Below, piece after piece: positions 1 to 11,764 of a stretch of DNA of 64,000 bases; within the stretch, counting starts at the first letter, position 1, and the number at the start of each line of letters is the position of its first letter. Source of the DNA: Episyrphus balteatus. Taxonomy: Eukaryota > Arthropoda > Insecta > Diptera > Syrphidae. Where the stretch lies: positions 160,367,718 through 160,431,717 of the forward strand of contig NC_079134.1 of assembly GCF_945859705.1 (NCBI RefSeq). The letters are read 5' to 3'. Position numbers and translations under genes: made by a program. Under the pieces are notes generated by a model. That model was given only the letters and a program-made list of their open reading frames with translations. It was not told where the DNA came from and did no database searches.

Positions 1-2460
1 GAGGGGCAACAACAACTATTTGCCTTGTATTTGAAAGTAGAGTCCTTTCCTTTGTTGTGGTGGTGTACAAACGTGCTTTATATCCTTTCCAAACGTACAT
101 AAACACATTCTTTACCCAAGAGTGTCCTCTTAAGTACTTTGTTCTTCACTTAACGTTTTCGGTCTGTTTCTGTTGCTGGTTATCCTTGTGATCCTTGTTG
201 TAGTTGTTAACTGAAATCTAAGTGCAACGTTTAGAGTTAGGAAAAATAAAAGGGGTTGTTCTGATGAAAATGGACTTGGACTAACCAAATGGTGCGGGCA
301 ACAAAACAATATTACACCCTTTTAGCAAATCCTCTTAAAAACCTCCCGCCAAAGAAATTTCTCAAAGAAATTCTATCTGTTAAATAAGTTTTGTACACAA
401 GAAGATACTCATTCCAGACATTCTTAGTGTGAATGGCTTCTTGATGACGACGATTTGCTTCTTAATCGATTGGTAGCGATATATCTTAGAGATATTCTAA
501 AGCTTAAGCCGAGGCATTTCTTGAAATAGGCCGTCTATGGATTAGCATAAGGGACTTTGAGGAATTAATTGAATCGGGAGCAGAGACTTAAGTGAATTGA
601 CGAAAGGGAAAGTGCTTGGGAAGAAAGGCACGTTATAGAAAGCTTAACCACTTTTTTAAGTGGCAACAAAATAGTTTTCTGAAAGTAATTAGTCAAATTG
701 GAGCACAAAAAGGGTATAAAACTCTTCTGGTTTAACTTAACCCTCCTCAGACAAGAAGAAGAAGAGTAAAAGTCTGAGCTAAAGTGGGTTATCTTTCTTT
801 TTTTTTCCATTGGTTTTTTTTATTTTTGAGGACAAAGTTTATGCCCTTGAGGAAGAAGATGAGGCTAAAAAATGAGAGACAAGCATACTGACCGAATCGA
901 CCTCTTCCTTCTGCCATCCCAATACTTTATTATGTGTAACATAGGCAAAAGAAGGAAGATTATGAATTTTGATTTTATTTTTTTTCTTACTTTTTTTTTC
1001 ATCTTTTTGTATCATCATCGTCCCATTTCCCAAAGGATGTGTTCATTTTTGTGGTAACAAAAAAAAAAAGGAAAATAAACGTTAAGGTCCTTCTGGCATT
1101 GAAAGAGGATATGAAAAAAAAAAAATAAGAGAATTAATCTTTAACCACTTCGTCGAGGTCGCTGAAGAAGAAACGTGTTTTTTGAAGAAGTTTAAAACGA
1201 TTTATGAACTTTATGACAACCGATTAAAAATTGAATATTTTCTGCCGTCAGTATATGATGGGCCTTCTGGGGGAATTTTGTTTCCCAGGAAATTGCTAGA
1301 AAAAGGGACGACTTTGTCGGTTAAATAAAAAGTATTTACTTTGATATTCTCTTGACACCAGCGTTATGAGAAAGGGCATAAACTTGGAAGAAATTATTTT
1401 ACTTTATTCTGTTTTATTTATAAGCTTCTATGAAGCCTTGAAAATTTTTTGTTTGAAGTTATAAAGCCACTTGTTAATATTTAATCAAAATAAACATTTT
1501 TTGGGTGCAAAAAAAAAACGTAGGTACTGTCACATCTCTGTGGTGTCATTGAATAGACGAAATGTTGATTTAGGCAATTACTTTGTCCCTAGAAATCCTT
1601 ATCAAGAAAGGTGGTGAAATTTAAGATTTTTCTTGGAACAACCAGTTTAGAGGCATCATAAGTTTGCCCTTGAAGAAAATCTCAATTTAGTAATTTGACA
1701 GTCAGTAAGTTGTCAGCATTTCTAAACGTCTTTGAAATAGTTCATCGGAAGATAATAAAGAAGATAGTTGATATTAAAATCTTCCGATCAGAACGCTTAT
1801 TCTTGAGGTAGGTTATTGTTATTGAGTTTTCTTAGCCGGCTTTATGCATTATTAAGATTGAATTGAGTCAACTCACCTTGAGTCTTACCATATTTTACTT
1901 ATCTTTCATTTGACACAATTTTAAAACCTTACTTTACTCTACTTACTATTTGAAGAGATCATTAAATACTCTTACTGGAAACGGTTATTAATCTTAAATT
2001 CTGTATTCAAAAATTCTTTAAGTTCTATTCTGTTTTTCTGGTTTTCAAAATTCTATATTCTAAAATTATTTTTCCATTATGTCTCTGTTTTTACAAATTT
2101 CGGAACACAGAATTTTGAAATACTATGAATTGTGGGCTTACAGTGAAAACTGCATTTTGCATTTTAAGCATTATTTTAAAAATAATTTTGAAATTCAGAA
2201 TTTCGGAAAACATATCTTTGAAATTACAGAATTATGATCTCAAATCCATGTCATGTTTGTGTGGTTTTTTGTTTGTTTGTTTGTTTGTTTTTTTTTTTTT
2301 ATTTATACTAATTTAAAATATTTCGAAATTTTAAAAATTTAAAGCCTTGAAAAAGACGTAATTTAAATCATTGTATTTTCAAAATACGAAACATAAAAAA
2401 AAATTCTTAAGATTAAAAGACTCCCTGAAAAAGACCGTCGAAACAAGAAATAAAAAAAAT
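1..2460. other. Non-coding, AT-rich sequence; no gene recognised
   Basis: Short open frames occur on both strands but are low-complexity translations rich in Lys, Phe, Ile and Leu, with no domain signature. Poly-A and poly-T runs are frequent (for example near 960-1010 and 1060-1110). A Phe-rich frame at 2125-2316 ends in a TTTG/T-run simple repeat and is not gene-like. No inverted terminal repeats, RNA gene or convincing splice-bounded exon was found here. Confidence 0.6.
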
Positions 2461-2958
2461 CATGTATGCAATTCACACGTGGTAAAAGTGAAACCTTAAA
2501 AAATTCATTTTTCTTACAAAAAAAAAAAATCGAAAAAATCTACTTTTTTTCTATTCCATCACCTTTAAATCCATATATTTTGTATGAATATCTATAGTCA
2601 ATTTTGTATCATCTGAAAGCTTATTATTTAACCTTGTATATTTCACTTCAATCATATTGCTACCATGCCTACAAAAAAGGAGGAATTTTTAAAAGTTAAC
2701 CATGTCGAAATTTCAAACAGAAATTACGGTACTTCCTACACTGGTGGCTGGTCATCGGCAACAGATCTCCACAGGTGTTTTGAGATATTTTTCAAGTTTT
2801 CAATTTAAGATTGTGTAACTTGTAGAGCACGTACCGTTATGTTTGATATATTAAATTATGTTTGATATATCAAATCAATTGATTTTTCCTGTCCCTTTTT
2901 CGTTTCATCTTGTTTCAAATCACTAAGATACTAAAGAAGTTTTCACTTCAATAAAATA
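2461..2958 (+). repeat. Dispersed repeat family B, copy 1
   Basis: This stretch closely matches 6000-6890 and 44610-45215 on the same strand, and 9660-10960 in inverted orientation. It opens with a CAATTCACACGTGGTAAAAG-type block, also seen at 44.6 kb. It then carries the shared core ATTACGGTACTTCCTACACT with TGGTGGCTGGTCATCGGCAA, followed by AGATCTCCACAGGTGTTTTGAG. It continues to a block beginning CATCTTGTTTCAAATCACTA near its end. No coding potential is visible. Such a modular high-copy repeat with AT-rich spacers could be a non-autonomous DNA transposon or Helitron-like element, but I could not define termini, so the class is open. Confidence 0.8.
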
Positions 2959-2966
2959 CCCCACTC

Positions 2967-3783
2967 AGGGTTCCCAGGTTGATTGGAAAATCACCATTTT
3001 TGCCGATTTTCTTAGACGAAAGGGATAAAATAGGGGACGGGGATAAGAAAAGGGAAAAAATATCTAAAAGGGGAAAAATTTAAACTTACAAAAACATTAT
3101 ACACAATCTTTGAACAATGGAATCAATTTAAATAAAACTTAATTTCGAAATAAACTATCGTATTCCACGCTAAGTGGATTTTTTAATTTGACAGCTCTAC
3201 TAAAAACTAGGGTGCTTCCATTTTTTAATTCACTTCTCAAAATATTTCATTAAGGGAATCTGTACTTTTTTGGGTTTATCAAACGAAATTTTCAGCCAGC
3301 AGCCGCGGTAGTAAAATAAATAAAAGTAAAAAAAAATACTTATACATTTTTAAGACATCGTTGTTAAAAAAACCTCCCTTAATCGGCATAAATACTCTAT
3401 GATTTACAAAAATACATTAAATATAGAAAATAATATCCATTTTTTATTAAATTAGCACTGATATTTTAGATTTACCCTCAAAATTAAATTTATGAAGTAG
3501 TTCTATACTTCATAAATTTTATTTTGACTGTTTTGAGTTTGAAAATGAAATATGTATTTTGAGCTTCATTTTTGTTAATTTTTTTTTTATTTACTTAGGT
3601 ATGTCCATTATAAAGTTTTTATTTTTATGAATAAATTAAATACAAAATTAATATGTTTAAAAAAAGATTTAAGTAAAAAAAAATAAAAAAAAAAAATAAA
3701 TAAATTTTTTACGAAAAAGGGGAAAAATGAACGTTTTGGTGTTAAAAAAAGGGGATTTTTATTTTGAAAACCTAGGAACCCTG
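2967..3783. mobile_element. Non-autonomous hAT-like element (817 bp)
   Basis: The ends form terminal inverted repeats: CAGGGTTCCCAGGTT at the left and its near-perfect complement AACCTAGGAACCCTG at the right. Both ends are flanked by the same 8 bases, ACCCCACT (2959-2966 and 3784-3791). An 8-bp target duplication plus a terminus starting CAGGG is characteristic of the hAT superfamily. The interior is AT-rich with poly-A and poly-T stretches and has no transposase frame, so it is a MITE-type derivative that needs a transposase in trans. It sits at the end of a family B repeat, so it inserted after that repeat. Confidence 0.85.
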
Positions 3784-3791
3784 ACCCCACT

Positions 3792-5276
3792 TAGAATTAT
3801 TTTTTTTTCACTGTGTTAGATTTTGTTTGTTAGAATACCCTCTTGAATTAAATTGAGTTGAATATAATAATTGAATTAAAAGTTCTTTCACACATGTTTT
3901 CCTGATTTCTATTTAAAAAAAAAATGCCATAAATAGCTTGATAACAATTTCATCAAAACATCACTACGTTACGGGTTGATACTTTGTTAATCAATGTCTC
4001 TGAAGAATAGGTTTTTTTTAAGTGTCAACGTTTTAAAATTTGGCTTCCCTTAACTTAAAAAATACAATTCAAAATAAACACCAAACAATCATGATTATTT
4101 GTGTCCTCTTAACAACAAAAAAAAAAGAAAAGATATTCCTTCACATCATGAAATTCAATGCGAAGCCCCATAAGGACAAAATTTTATCATTTCCTTATAC
4201 TACCTACCTACCTTTGGTTATGTAAACACGAAAGTGTAAAAGATGTTACAAAAAAGAAAAAAATAAACATGAAAAGATTAAAATTAAGTAGCGACATAAT
4301 AAAATAAAATTTAAACACACAAAAGCATAAAAACCAATTCAAAAAAATAAAACTTTTGTATAGGTCCTTAGAGTTTATTGAGCAAGATAAAATGAAAACC
4401 GCACAACAACAATAAGAATTCTCTTTTATTCCCTGGAGCAGTGTTATTCAGTGTAACTACGCAGCACACACGCAACAATATTAGAGTGTAGGTATCATAA
4501 AAGCGCCATCACAAGGAAACTCTTTGATAACAACCAACAGGTTTCAAAAAAGGTAAAAAAAAAAAAAACAATTTTAAATTAAGTTTGCGTGATTCAAAGA
4601 TCGAACATAATTGCATTTTTAATTCCAGACGGTGGCATAGCGTGACTAAATAATAACAACCTGTACTGTAACGAAACAGTCTTGTCAAAAACATGTTGGC
4701 TTTTTTTTTTTTTGGTAGAGATTAAACAAAAAATCGCAACAATTAAGTTTAATTTTCAAATAGTGACAAAGTGCACTCACATCTACATAAATAAACAACA
4801 ACTGCCATTTATAGTGAGTCAAATTTTCTCAAGTGGGCCACCTAAAACCGACTTCTCGAATTTGATACTTTTTTTTATATATTGGAAGATTTTTATGTTA
4901 AAAATAATATTCCAAAGTATTTTTGAAAAATTTCAATTTTGTTAAAAATGAAATTTTTCAGGTCTTTTTGTTAAAATGGCTATATCTCAGTAATGAAATG
5001 ATAAAAATAAATAAAACTTGGTACACATATTACCAATTGTACACACAACAATTTACTTAAAAAAAAGTTTTTCAAAAAAAAATTATTTATAAATAATTGA
5101 TTTTATTATAAACAATTGCATTTTTTACTAACTTCTGGAGTATGTAGGAAACCCATTTTTCTTATATTCGATTTGAAATTTTATAAGCTTTCATTATCTG
5201 AAAGAAAATTTTAGTGCAATTCATAAGAAAAAAAGTTATGCATGTTTAAACTTTGCCGAATATTTATTTTTAATAG
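3792..5276. other. No gene recognised
   Basis: The sequence is AT-rich with poly-A runs near 4120 and 4555. Frames of 60-87 codons on either strand are of low complexity. The stretch 4930-5270 (TATCTCAGTAATGAAATG and following) resembles repeat-flanking sequence elsewhere in the window, but no boundary was found. Confidence 0.5.
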
Positions 5277-5500
5277 CACTTTTCAACAAAATTGAACTTT
5301 TTTTTGCCACAAGAACCAAAATATACTTTTCTAGTGGTTTTTAGGGTGCTGAACTCGAATCCGAAGTCAGAAAAATTTGATTGGCCTCCGTTTTTGAAAT
5401 ATTACCGTTATAAAAAGCAAAAACGCTTAATTTTGGCTGTTTTCAAGGTTATGTTTTAATGTGGGATAATTCATTATAAACAAATTTGTAAAGGTGTCTA
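5277..5500 (+). repeat. Dispersed inverted-repeat family A, left-half copy
   Basis: The copy begins with a decayed form of the family terminus (consensus CACTGGTCAACA) and runs through TTTTTGCCACAAGAACCAAA, then the AACTCGAATCCGAAGTCAGA block. The next block is TTGGCCTCCGTTTTTGAAAT, followed by ATTACCGTTATAAAAAGC. The same blocks recur at 15.9, 16.2, 22.2-23.1, 33.2 and 36.3-36.9 kb. Only the left half is recognisable here. There is no coding sequence. Confidence 0.75.
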
Positions 5501-5999
5501 TGAGAACATATTTTATTCTTTCAAAAGATGTTTAAATCTTTTCGTAGGTATAAATGAAACCACTGTTGAGGTTTTAGTAACAGCGGACAAAAATTCTAAT
5601 ACACCAGGTATTGAGAATATAGTAGATTTAAATATTTTAGTAAATTAGTAGATTTTAATAAGAAACTTTTTGATACCACAATAATAGTTATTTTTAATAG
5701 TTTTCGGTGAGGTATCTTACCTTGGTGGCACAAGGATTAAATAGTCAAAAGCTCTTGTAAATCTTCAGGTGTTTTGGAATTACAGATGCAGCAGCAAAAT
5801 GTTTTGATACATTACCAGCCTCTGGGTTTCACTTATAAATTTCACTAGTAGCAGAAATTTTGTTTAACAAGAAACTTCTAGATAAATTTTACCTATCTTA
5901 CTTGCTTCTTCATGAAACTCTTAAAACTTTTTTAGCAGAAATTTTATAAAAAAAAATTCCAGATGAAGTATAGTGATTTCCTGATACCTCACAAATCTG
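5501..5999. other. No gene recognised
   Basis: AT-rich spacer between a family A half-copy and a family B copy. It contains no frame, repeat boundary or RNA signature that I can support. Confidence 0.5.
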
Positions 6000-6890
6000 T
6001 GTGTGGTATATATTGATCAGGTCTATGAGACATCTACAAAAAGAGCTAGATTTTTTTTAACTCAATCATTTTCCTTAAAAGAAAACCTATAATTTTATCT
6101 TCCCACGCTATTGAATCAATTTTTTTTAAAGACAACCTACAAAAAATTTTACACCATCTAATAGCTTATTGTCTTAGCTAAAAATATATATATCGATCAA
6201 GTCTCTGAGACATCTACAAAAAGAGCTAGAATTTTTTGAACTCAATCTATTTTCATCAAAAAAAGCAAAAAAAAAAACATGTATTTTTATGTTCTCATGC
6301 TATGGAATCAATTTTTTTCAATGAAAACCTATATTTAATTTTATATCATTTGAAAGCTTAATATTTCACCTTTCACATGACATTTCAATCTTATTTCTGT
6401 GATGCCTACAAGAAAAGCTAGAATTTTTTAAAGCCAACCATGTCGAAATTCCAAACTCAGATTACGGTACTTCCTACACTGGTGGCTGGTCATTGGCAAC
6501 AGATCTTCACAGGTGTTTTGAGGTATTTTTCAAGTTTTTCAATTAAAGATTATATAACTTGTATAGCACGTACCGTTATGTGTGATATATCAAATGAAAG
6601 GTAATATTAGCAGGCGTACTTAAGTTAAATAAATTTGTTATGTGCACTAGATCAAAATATATAACGTGTTTAGAAAAAAAACATCTTTTCACCGTTATCT
6701 CAGAATTTTGAATATGAAATTAATTGAAATTTCGCACAATTATTATTTAATTACCTATCTACTGTTTAAATTTCATTCATCTATCTATTAAAACAAAAAA
6801 GTTATAATCAATTGATTTTTCGTGTCGCTTTTTCATTTCATCTTGTTTCAAATCACTACGATACTAAAGAAGTTTTCACTTCAAAAATAC
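6000..6890 (+). repeat. Dispersed repeat family B, copy 2, with internal tandem modules
   Basis: The copy contains two tandem modules of about 180 bp, roughly 6012-6180 and 6192-6370. Each starts with GATCA(G/A)GTCT and GAGACATCTACAAAAAGAGC and ends near a TATCATTTGAAAGCTTA-like motif. These are followed by the shared ATTACGGTACTTCCTACACT core at about 6460 and the CATCTTGTTTCAAATCACTA block near 6840. This longer copy provides the uninterrupted version of the sequence that is broken by the foldback insertion at 10088-10844. Confidence 0.8.
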
Positions 6891-8261
6891 GAAAATGCAT
6901 TCTACTTTAAGAAAAAATTATAAAATTATAAATTTATAAGAAATCTGCAAAAAGACAGATTTAGAACTCTGAAAGAATGTCAATACTAATAATAAATCTT
7001 TATTACAAAATCATTCAGTAAAGAGGAAAATCAAATGATCATACTTCAATAAAATTTCGTAGTTGATTGTAATCTACTATTTCTGCACAACAACCCACTT
7101 TATTAAGCAGTTAAGTCCTCAATCCCACCCAATTCGCCTTTTTCCATAAAAAATTTCTCAGAATCCATTATCCAAATATCCGATAAAAAATAAAAACTCA
7201 AAAGTCCTTTGTTATTGTTATTATTTTTTTTTTTTTGTATTAAGATTGTAAATAATTTGTCTGCAAACCAAGATTTATGGAGCAGTTATATTGCATCGAA
7301 ATTTTTTTTTCGCCAAAAGAGAACGAACGACAACCACACTTATTTATGTGCCAATAAGTCGTATATCCTTTTGCAAAATAATACAAAAGAAGCAAGCCAG
7401 CACACAACAGCAAAAAAAAAAAATGAAAAAAAAAATCATTTAAAGTCAACATAATCCTTTGAGCCGGAGGCCAGCAACAGTTTCGTGTGCTTACAACATA
7501 TCCCCCCCTCCCCATCATGAGAAGTACAATTTCAAAAGAAAATATCTTTCTTTATAGAAAATTTCCCTCATTCCAATACTACGACCGAACGTCATTGTTA
7601 AATTTTTTTTTACAAAAAGTAAATATTTATTTTTCAGCTCGCCTCAACTCGAATCTCCTCTTCATCTCATTGGGGAATGTCCTTTTGTGTTGAACAACAA
7701 AATAAAAAAAAAAAATAAAAACTGCCAGAGGTATGTTACGTTTTTATCTGTTTCCCTCACAAAAAAAAAAAATACGAACGGAAAAAAGTTAAAGCAAACA
7801 AATGATGAATGCACTCGAATTGCAGTAAAGGATAAGGCTAAAGGATTTTTAAGTCAATTCTGTTGGGCCACTATCATCTACTAGTCAACTTTTTATCCAG
7901 TCAACCAGTCACCCAGCTGGCCAGACAGAAGTGTGCTACTGCTGAGATTCCTCATTCTGAAAATCCCTGTCAGGATGCGCCATTCGATATTATATGAATG
8001 TGTATGGGGGCCTAGCCCAACTCCAAGCCATAAATATTTTCAATTGAAAAAATAAAAGAGAACGGATGGTAAAGGAAAGTCACAGGATAACTCAACCAGC
8101 AGCAGCACCACCGGAGGGTCAACATAATTCGACATTTTTTTTTATTTTTATTTATTATTTCATTTTCATACATGAATCGGAATTTCCTTATATAATCATC
8201 CTTGTGGAAATCTCTTTAACCAAAGGAAGAAATATAGGCTTACCGATATTATTCTGCTTAC
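6891..8261. other. No gene recognised
   Basis: AT-rich with A runs at 7410-7440, 7700-7720 and 7760-7770. From about 7890 to 8100 the base composition is less skewed, including a CAGCAGCAGCACCACCGG stretch, suggesting unique rather than repeat sequence. Open frames overlap on both strands and are low-complexity. Confidence 0.45.
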
Positions 8262-8308
8262 CTTCTCAATCGTGAAACAATTTAATGGCTTCATTTTCAG
8301 TGTGTCAC
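8262..8308 (-). CDS. Candidate 47-nt internal exon (minus strand)
   Basis: On the minus strand a pyrimidine-rich tract ending TTTTCAG precedes 47 nt that end GAGAAG followed by the donor GTAAGC. Only one of the three frames is open. It starts with two nucleotides completing a codon and reads DTLKMKPLNCFTIEK. The frame starting directly at the acceptor meets TGA at its fourth codon. The open phase fits a preceding exon that ends with one extra base, as the candidate at 18845-18874 does in one frame. No protein family is recognised. An AT-rich window produces chance acceptor-donor pairs, so this is a hypothesis that depends on the linked candidates. Confidence 0.3.
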
Positions 8309-8877
8309 CTGAAAAGATACAAAATAAAAATAAAAGTGAATTTTTTATATATACAAAGGACTTTCTTTTTATATGTAGAAATAGATTGCATGTAAAGTAG
8401 AGCATGACTATTTATAGGAATGTAAAACATCAAGTTTTTTTTTTGCTTTTTCTAAAATGCAAAGAAAAAGGAAAATTCCTAAATTGGAAAACAATTTTTT
8501 GAAGCTGATGCATTTTGTTTAAACTCATTGATTCATTAAATTAAACGCTTGACCTGAACTCTCAATTAAAATATAAAAAAGTCTATGTTTGTAGAAATAC
8601 TGAAGGTTACCTTTGTCGGTATTAGTTTGAATATAATTCATTTTAGAAATTCTATTCATTTTGGTAGGAAACTATTTTGTAGGTATTGCACAAAAAGAAC
8701 AGAAAAACGATTTAAAATTTTTGGTTGAAGGCCTTGGGAATTTAAGTGATTTAAAAGCGATAGACAATGTTAGTTAGTTAAAGGGAACACAATTTTTGAA
8801 GAAACTTTAAATGACGTTTTAAAAATAAAATTATATTCAAAATTGGGATGTCTGTATTAGTTTTATAAAACGTTTCT
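8309..8877. other. No gene recognised
   Basis: AT-rich unique-looking sequence directly upstream (minus sense) of the candidate exon at 8262-8308. No frame longer than about 30 codons has non-trivial composition. Confidence 0.45.
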
Positions 8878-9110
8878 TTTTACCGACTTTCAAAAAGGAG
8901 GAGGTATTCAATTCGTCTGTATTTTTTTTTTATTTATTTATTATTTTTTTTGTGTTTGTTATCTCATAACTTTGGACTGAGTGAACCAATTTTGATAATT
9001 CTTTTTGTATTGGAAAGCTGGTTCATGCAGTGGGGTCCGTTCGTTCGTTCAATTCTAGTCGTAGAAACAATTAGAAAAACCATAAAATCAAGTTTTGATC
9101 CATGGAAGTT
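8878..9110 (+). repeat. Insect interspersed repeat of the ACCGACTTTCAAAAAGGAGG type
   Basis: The stretch opens TTTTACCGACTTTCAAAAAG then GAGGAGGTATTCAATTCGTC, followed by a poly-T/ATTT run. Next come ATCTCATAACTTTGGACTGA and GTGAACCAATTTTGATAATT. From memory this wording is common in many insect genomes as a dispersed repeat. I see no coding potential. The boundaries are approximate and the class is not assigned. Confidence 0.55.
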
Positions 9111-9659
9111 GGTTTTGTTTTTTGATAAAAATATTAAACGGTTTTTTTTGACTTGATAACGTCTTATAAATCGATGAACCATGGCAGCCACCACAAAAAA
9201 GTAACGCCATTTTCTCCCGTTCCACTCCCGCACTTTAAAAATTCCAATTAAAAATAAACTATTAGAGATACAAAAATCTTCTATAGCTTATTTGAAAGAT
9301 AATAATCTAAAGCTTAATCCAAATGAAGGATTTTTAAAAATTCCGTCATTTAATAGGGTATAAAGGGGTAAAACAAAATTGCAAAAAATTGGCTATTTTC
9401 TAAACGCGACAATGTAAAGAGTTGAATTTTTTTGACAATGGTATTGAACAAATTGTTAAAAAATTCCAAAACTAAGTAATAAATGGTTTTCTAAAACAAA
9501 AACATGAGATTTTGTGTAGCATTCAAAAAATCTCAAGCTTATAGAACATGTAGTCTATGACCGTGAGCATACATGTACAAAAAAATCGTATGTTGAAATG
9601 ATTTTTGACCAAATAACGGGAAATATAAGTTTTTTTTGTCCCAAGTTTTTTGTAACCGT
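9111..9659. other. No gene recognised
   Basis: AT-rich sequence between two dispersed repeats. It contains a short frame-rich patch (8964-9233 on the minus strand), which is the antisense of repeat sequence. Nothing else is supported. Confidence 0.4.
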
Positions 9660-10087
9660 TTTTTATTTTTATCTTTTTTTCTTCAACACATAAATAAATG
9701 AAATTTATGTTGTAGATAGATAATAGACAGGACTATATTTATGCTAAATTTCAATCAATTTTGTATTCAGAATTTTGAGATAATGGTAAAATAAAGTTCT
9801 ATTTTTCAACAAGTTATATCTTTTGATTTAGAGCAGATACAAATTTAATTTAACATTATTGAGCATCCTGTTGGTATTACCTTTCATTTGATATATCAAA
9901 CATAACTGTACATTCACTGCAAGCTACACAATGTTAAATTAAAAAACTTGCGAAATACCTCAAAACACCTGTGGAGATCTGTTGATCATGAACAGCCACC
10001 ATGGTTGTCTTTAAAAACTTTTTTTCTAGGCATCACAGAATTACATCACATCATTAGCGTGAGAAGATAAAATTATATGTTTTTTTT
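9660..10087 (-). repeat. Dispersed repeat family B, copy 3 (inverted), part 1
   Basis: This is the reverse complement of the central and distal part of the family B copy at 6000-6890, including AAACACCTGTGGAGATCTGT and the CATTTGATATATCAAACATA block. It breaks at about 10087 and resumes at about 10845. The corresponding uninterrupted stretch in copy 2 lies near 6230-6310, so the intervening 757 bp is a later insertion. Confidence 0.75.
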
Positions 10088-10844
10088 GGGTTGGGGTCAA
10101 AATTCTGCCAGGGTCAAAATTCTTTTGTCAAAATTCTGCTTTCAAAATTCTGCTTTACAAAATTCTGCTTTCAAAATTCTGCTTTTCAAAATTCTGTTTT
10201 ACAAAATTCTGTTTTTCAAAATTCTGCTTTTCATAATTCTGTTTTTCAAAATTCTGCAAAAAATTAAAAAAGGGTTTGGAAAATGTTAAAAAGCGCGCGC
10301 TTTTTAACATTTTCCAAACCCTTTTTTAATTTTTTGCAAAATTCAGTAAAATCATCTTCTTGAAAAATTATCTGCTTATTTGATTACTTACTTAAATAAT
10401 TTGTCATTCTTTGAATGCATATTAATTTTTGTTTTATAAATGAATAGATTTGAAAATATTAAGAAAAGGTTTTTAATACTAAACATTTCCGAAAATAATT
10501 TAAAATTTTTAAATTTATCAAAAAAGATGAATATTCAAAAATTTTAATAAGAAAAGGAATATCTTGTGTCAAACAACATCAGTTCCAATAAGTTATAGAT
10601 TTTATTTGAAAGAAAGTCAGTCTATGCATTTAAAAAAATATTTGCGACACTTAAACAAAAAAATTTAGGAGAGTATCAATGTTGAAGTATAATGCTGGCA
10701 GAATTTTGAAAAGACGAATTTTAAAAAGCAGAATTTTGAAAAGCAGAATAGAAAAAAAGCAGAATTTTGAAAAACAGAATTTTCGTTAAAAAAGCAGAAT
10801 TTTGAAAAGCAGAATTTTGAAGCCAGAATTTTGACCCGATCCCG
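10088..10844. mobile_element. Foldback-type element with reiterated AAAATTCTG arms (757 bp)
   Basis: The left arm consists of short reiterated units (CAAAATTCTGCTTT variants, about 10095-10258). The right arm (about 10690-10835) carries the same units in inverted orientation (AGCAGAATTTTGAA). The outer ends mirror each other: GGTTGGGGTCAAAATTCTGC at the left and CAGAATTTTGACCC GATCCC at the right. Inverted arms built of tandem short units resemble foldback transposons. A 70-codon open frame at 10077-10289 is only a translation of the units (ILLFKILFFK pattern) and is not a gene. Comparison with 6230-6310 shows the element landed in the poly-T tract of a family B repeat. Confidence 0.75.
10256..10337. 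repeat. Perfect 82-bp palindrome without spacer
   Basis: The sequence from 10256 to 10296 is exactly the reverse complement of 10297-10337. It is centred on GCGCGCGC at 10293-10300 with no unpaired loop. I checked every position by eye. A perfect palindrome of this size can extrude as a cruciform and is usually unstable. It lies inside the foldback element, just after the left arm. Confidence 0.95.
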
Positions 10845-10960
10845 TTTTTTGCCTTTTTTGATGAAAATTGATCGAGTTAAAAAAATTCTAGCTCTTTTTG
10901 TAGATGTCTAATAGACATGATCTATATTTATATATTTTGAGCTGAAGCAATAAGCTTTTT
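10845..10960 (-). repeat. Dispersed repeat family B, copy 3 (inverted), part 2
   Basis: Sequence beginning TTTTTTGCCTTTTTTGATGA and running through GATCGAGTTAAAAAAATTCT and AGCTCTTTTTGTAGATGTCT is the reverse complement of about 6190-6270. It continues the copy interrupted at 10087. Confidence 0.7.
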
Positions 10961-11764
10961 CATAAGAAATGATTGTTTGTAATAAATTAGTTTAATACTT
11001 TTTGAGCATTGTAAAAATTTAAAAATGGTTTTATTCTTTAGAAGAAATACTTGGCTTTTAAATGGCATAATTTTTTGTGTAAGCTTTTAAAATAAAAAAA
11101 TTAATATAATGAGAAAATAAAAAAGGTAATTTTTTTTTAGCTTTTTCTGGTTATGATTGTTTGAAATAAATAAACGCTTCAATTGACTCATTTTAAACAA
11201 AAGCACACAACCTGTTTTCTTACGACGTTATTTTTACAGACAACCTCTTTTTTTTCATAAAATTGAAAAATTGTATCAAATTTGTATTTGAGTTAACTCA
11301 TATTAGCTGGTATCTCGCTTATTAGACTTGTATGGTTTCAAATATTATGCACGAGCAAAAAAAATAGAAACGACTATCACTTGGGTTGGTTATAAGTCTA
11401 CAAATCAATTATGGAATTCAACTCATCCAAGTGTGCCAAAAATCTACAGAAAAATGAGGCAGAACTCCCTAATATCAAAAAGGATATGAGTTAGAGGTTC
11501 TTAAGAAATATTTTTGAATTTAAAAATAAAATAAAAAATGAGAAAACGCGCAATATTTTAGAATTAAAATTTTTTTTTATAAATAAAGTTTTTGGAAAAT
11601 TCAATGAAGAATTTTTCAAATATTGACAGGAACTTCGTTTTTAAATCGTAATGAAGTAATTTTTCGATAACTTGTTTCAAATTTTGAATAGTTATATTCA
11701 AAATTTGTATACATTTGTAAAAAATGAAGCACATGGCAATTTTCAAAAGATTGTTCATTATATA
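10961..11764. other. No gene recognised; one lone MITE-like terminus
   Basis: AT-rich sequence. At about 11351 a single GCACGAGCAAAAAAAATAGA motif resembles the terminus of the TA-flanked element at 11765, but no partner in inverted orientation was found for it. Otherwise nothing is supported. Confidence 0.4.

Noticed and set aside
10077..10289. 70-codon frame with ILLFKILFFK pattern
   Set aside because: It is the translation of reiterated AAAATTCTG units in the foldback arm.
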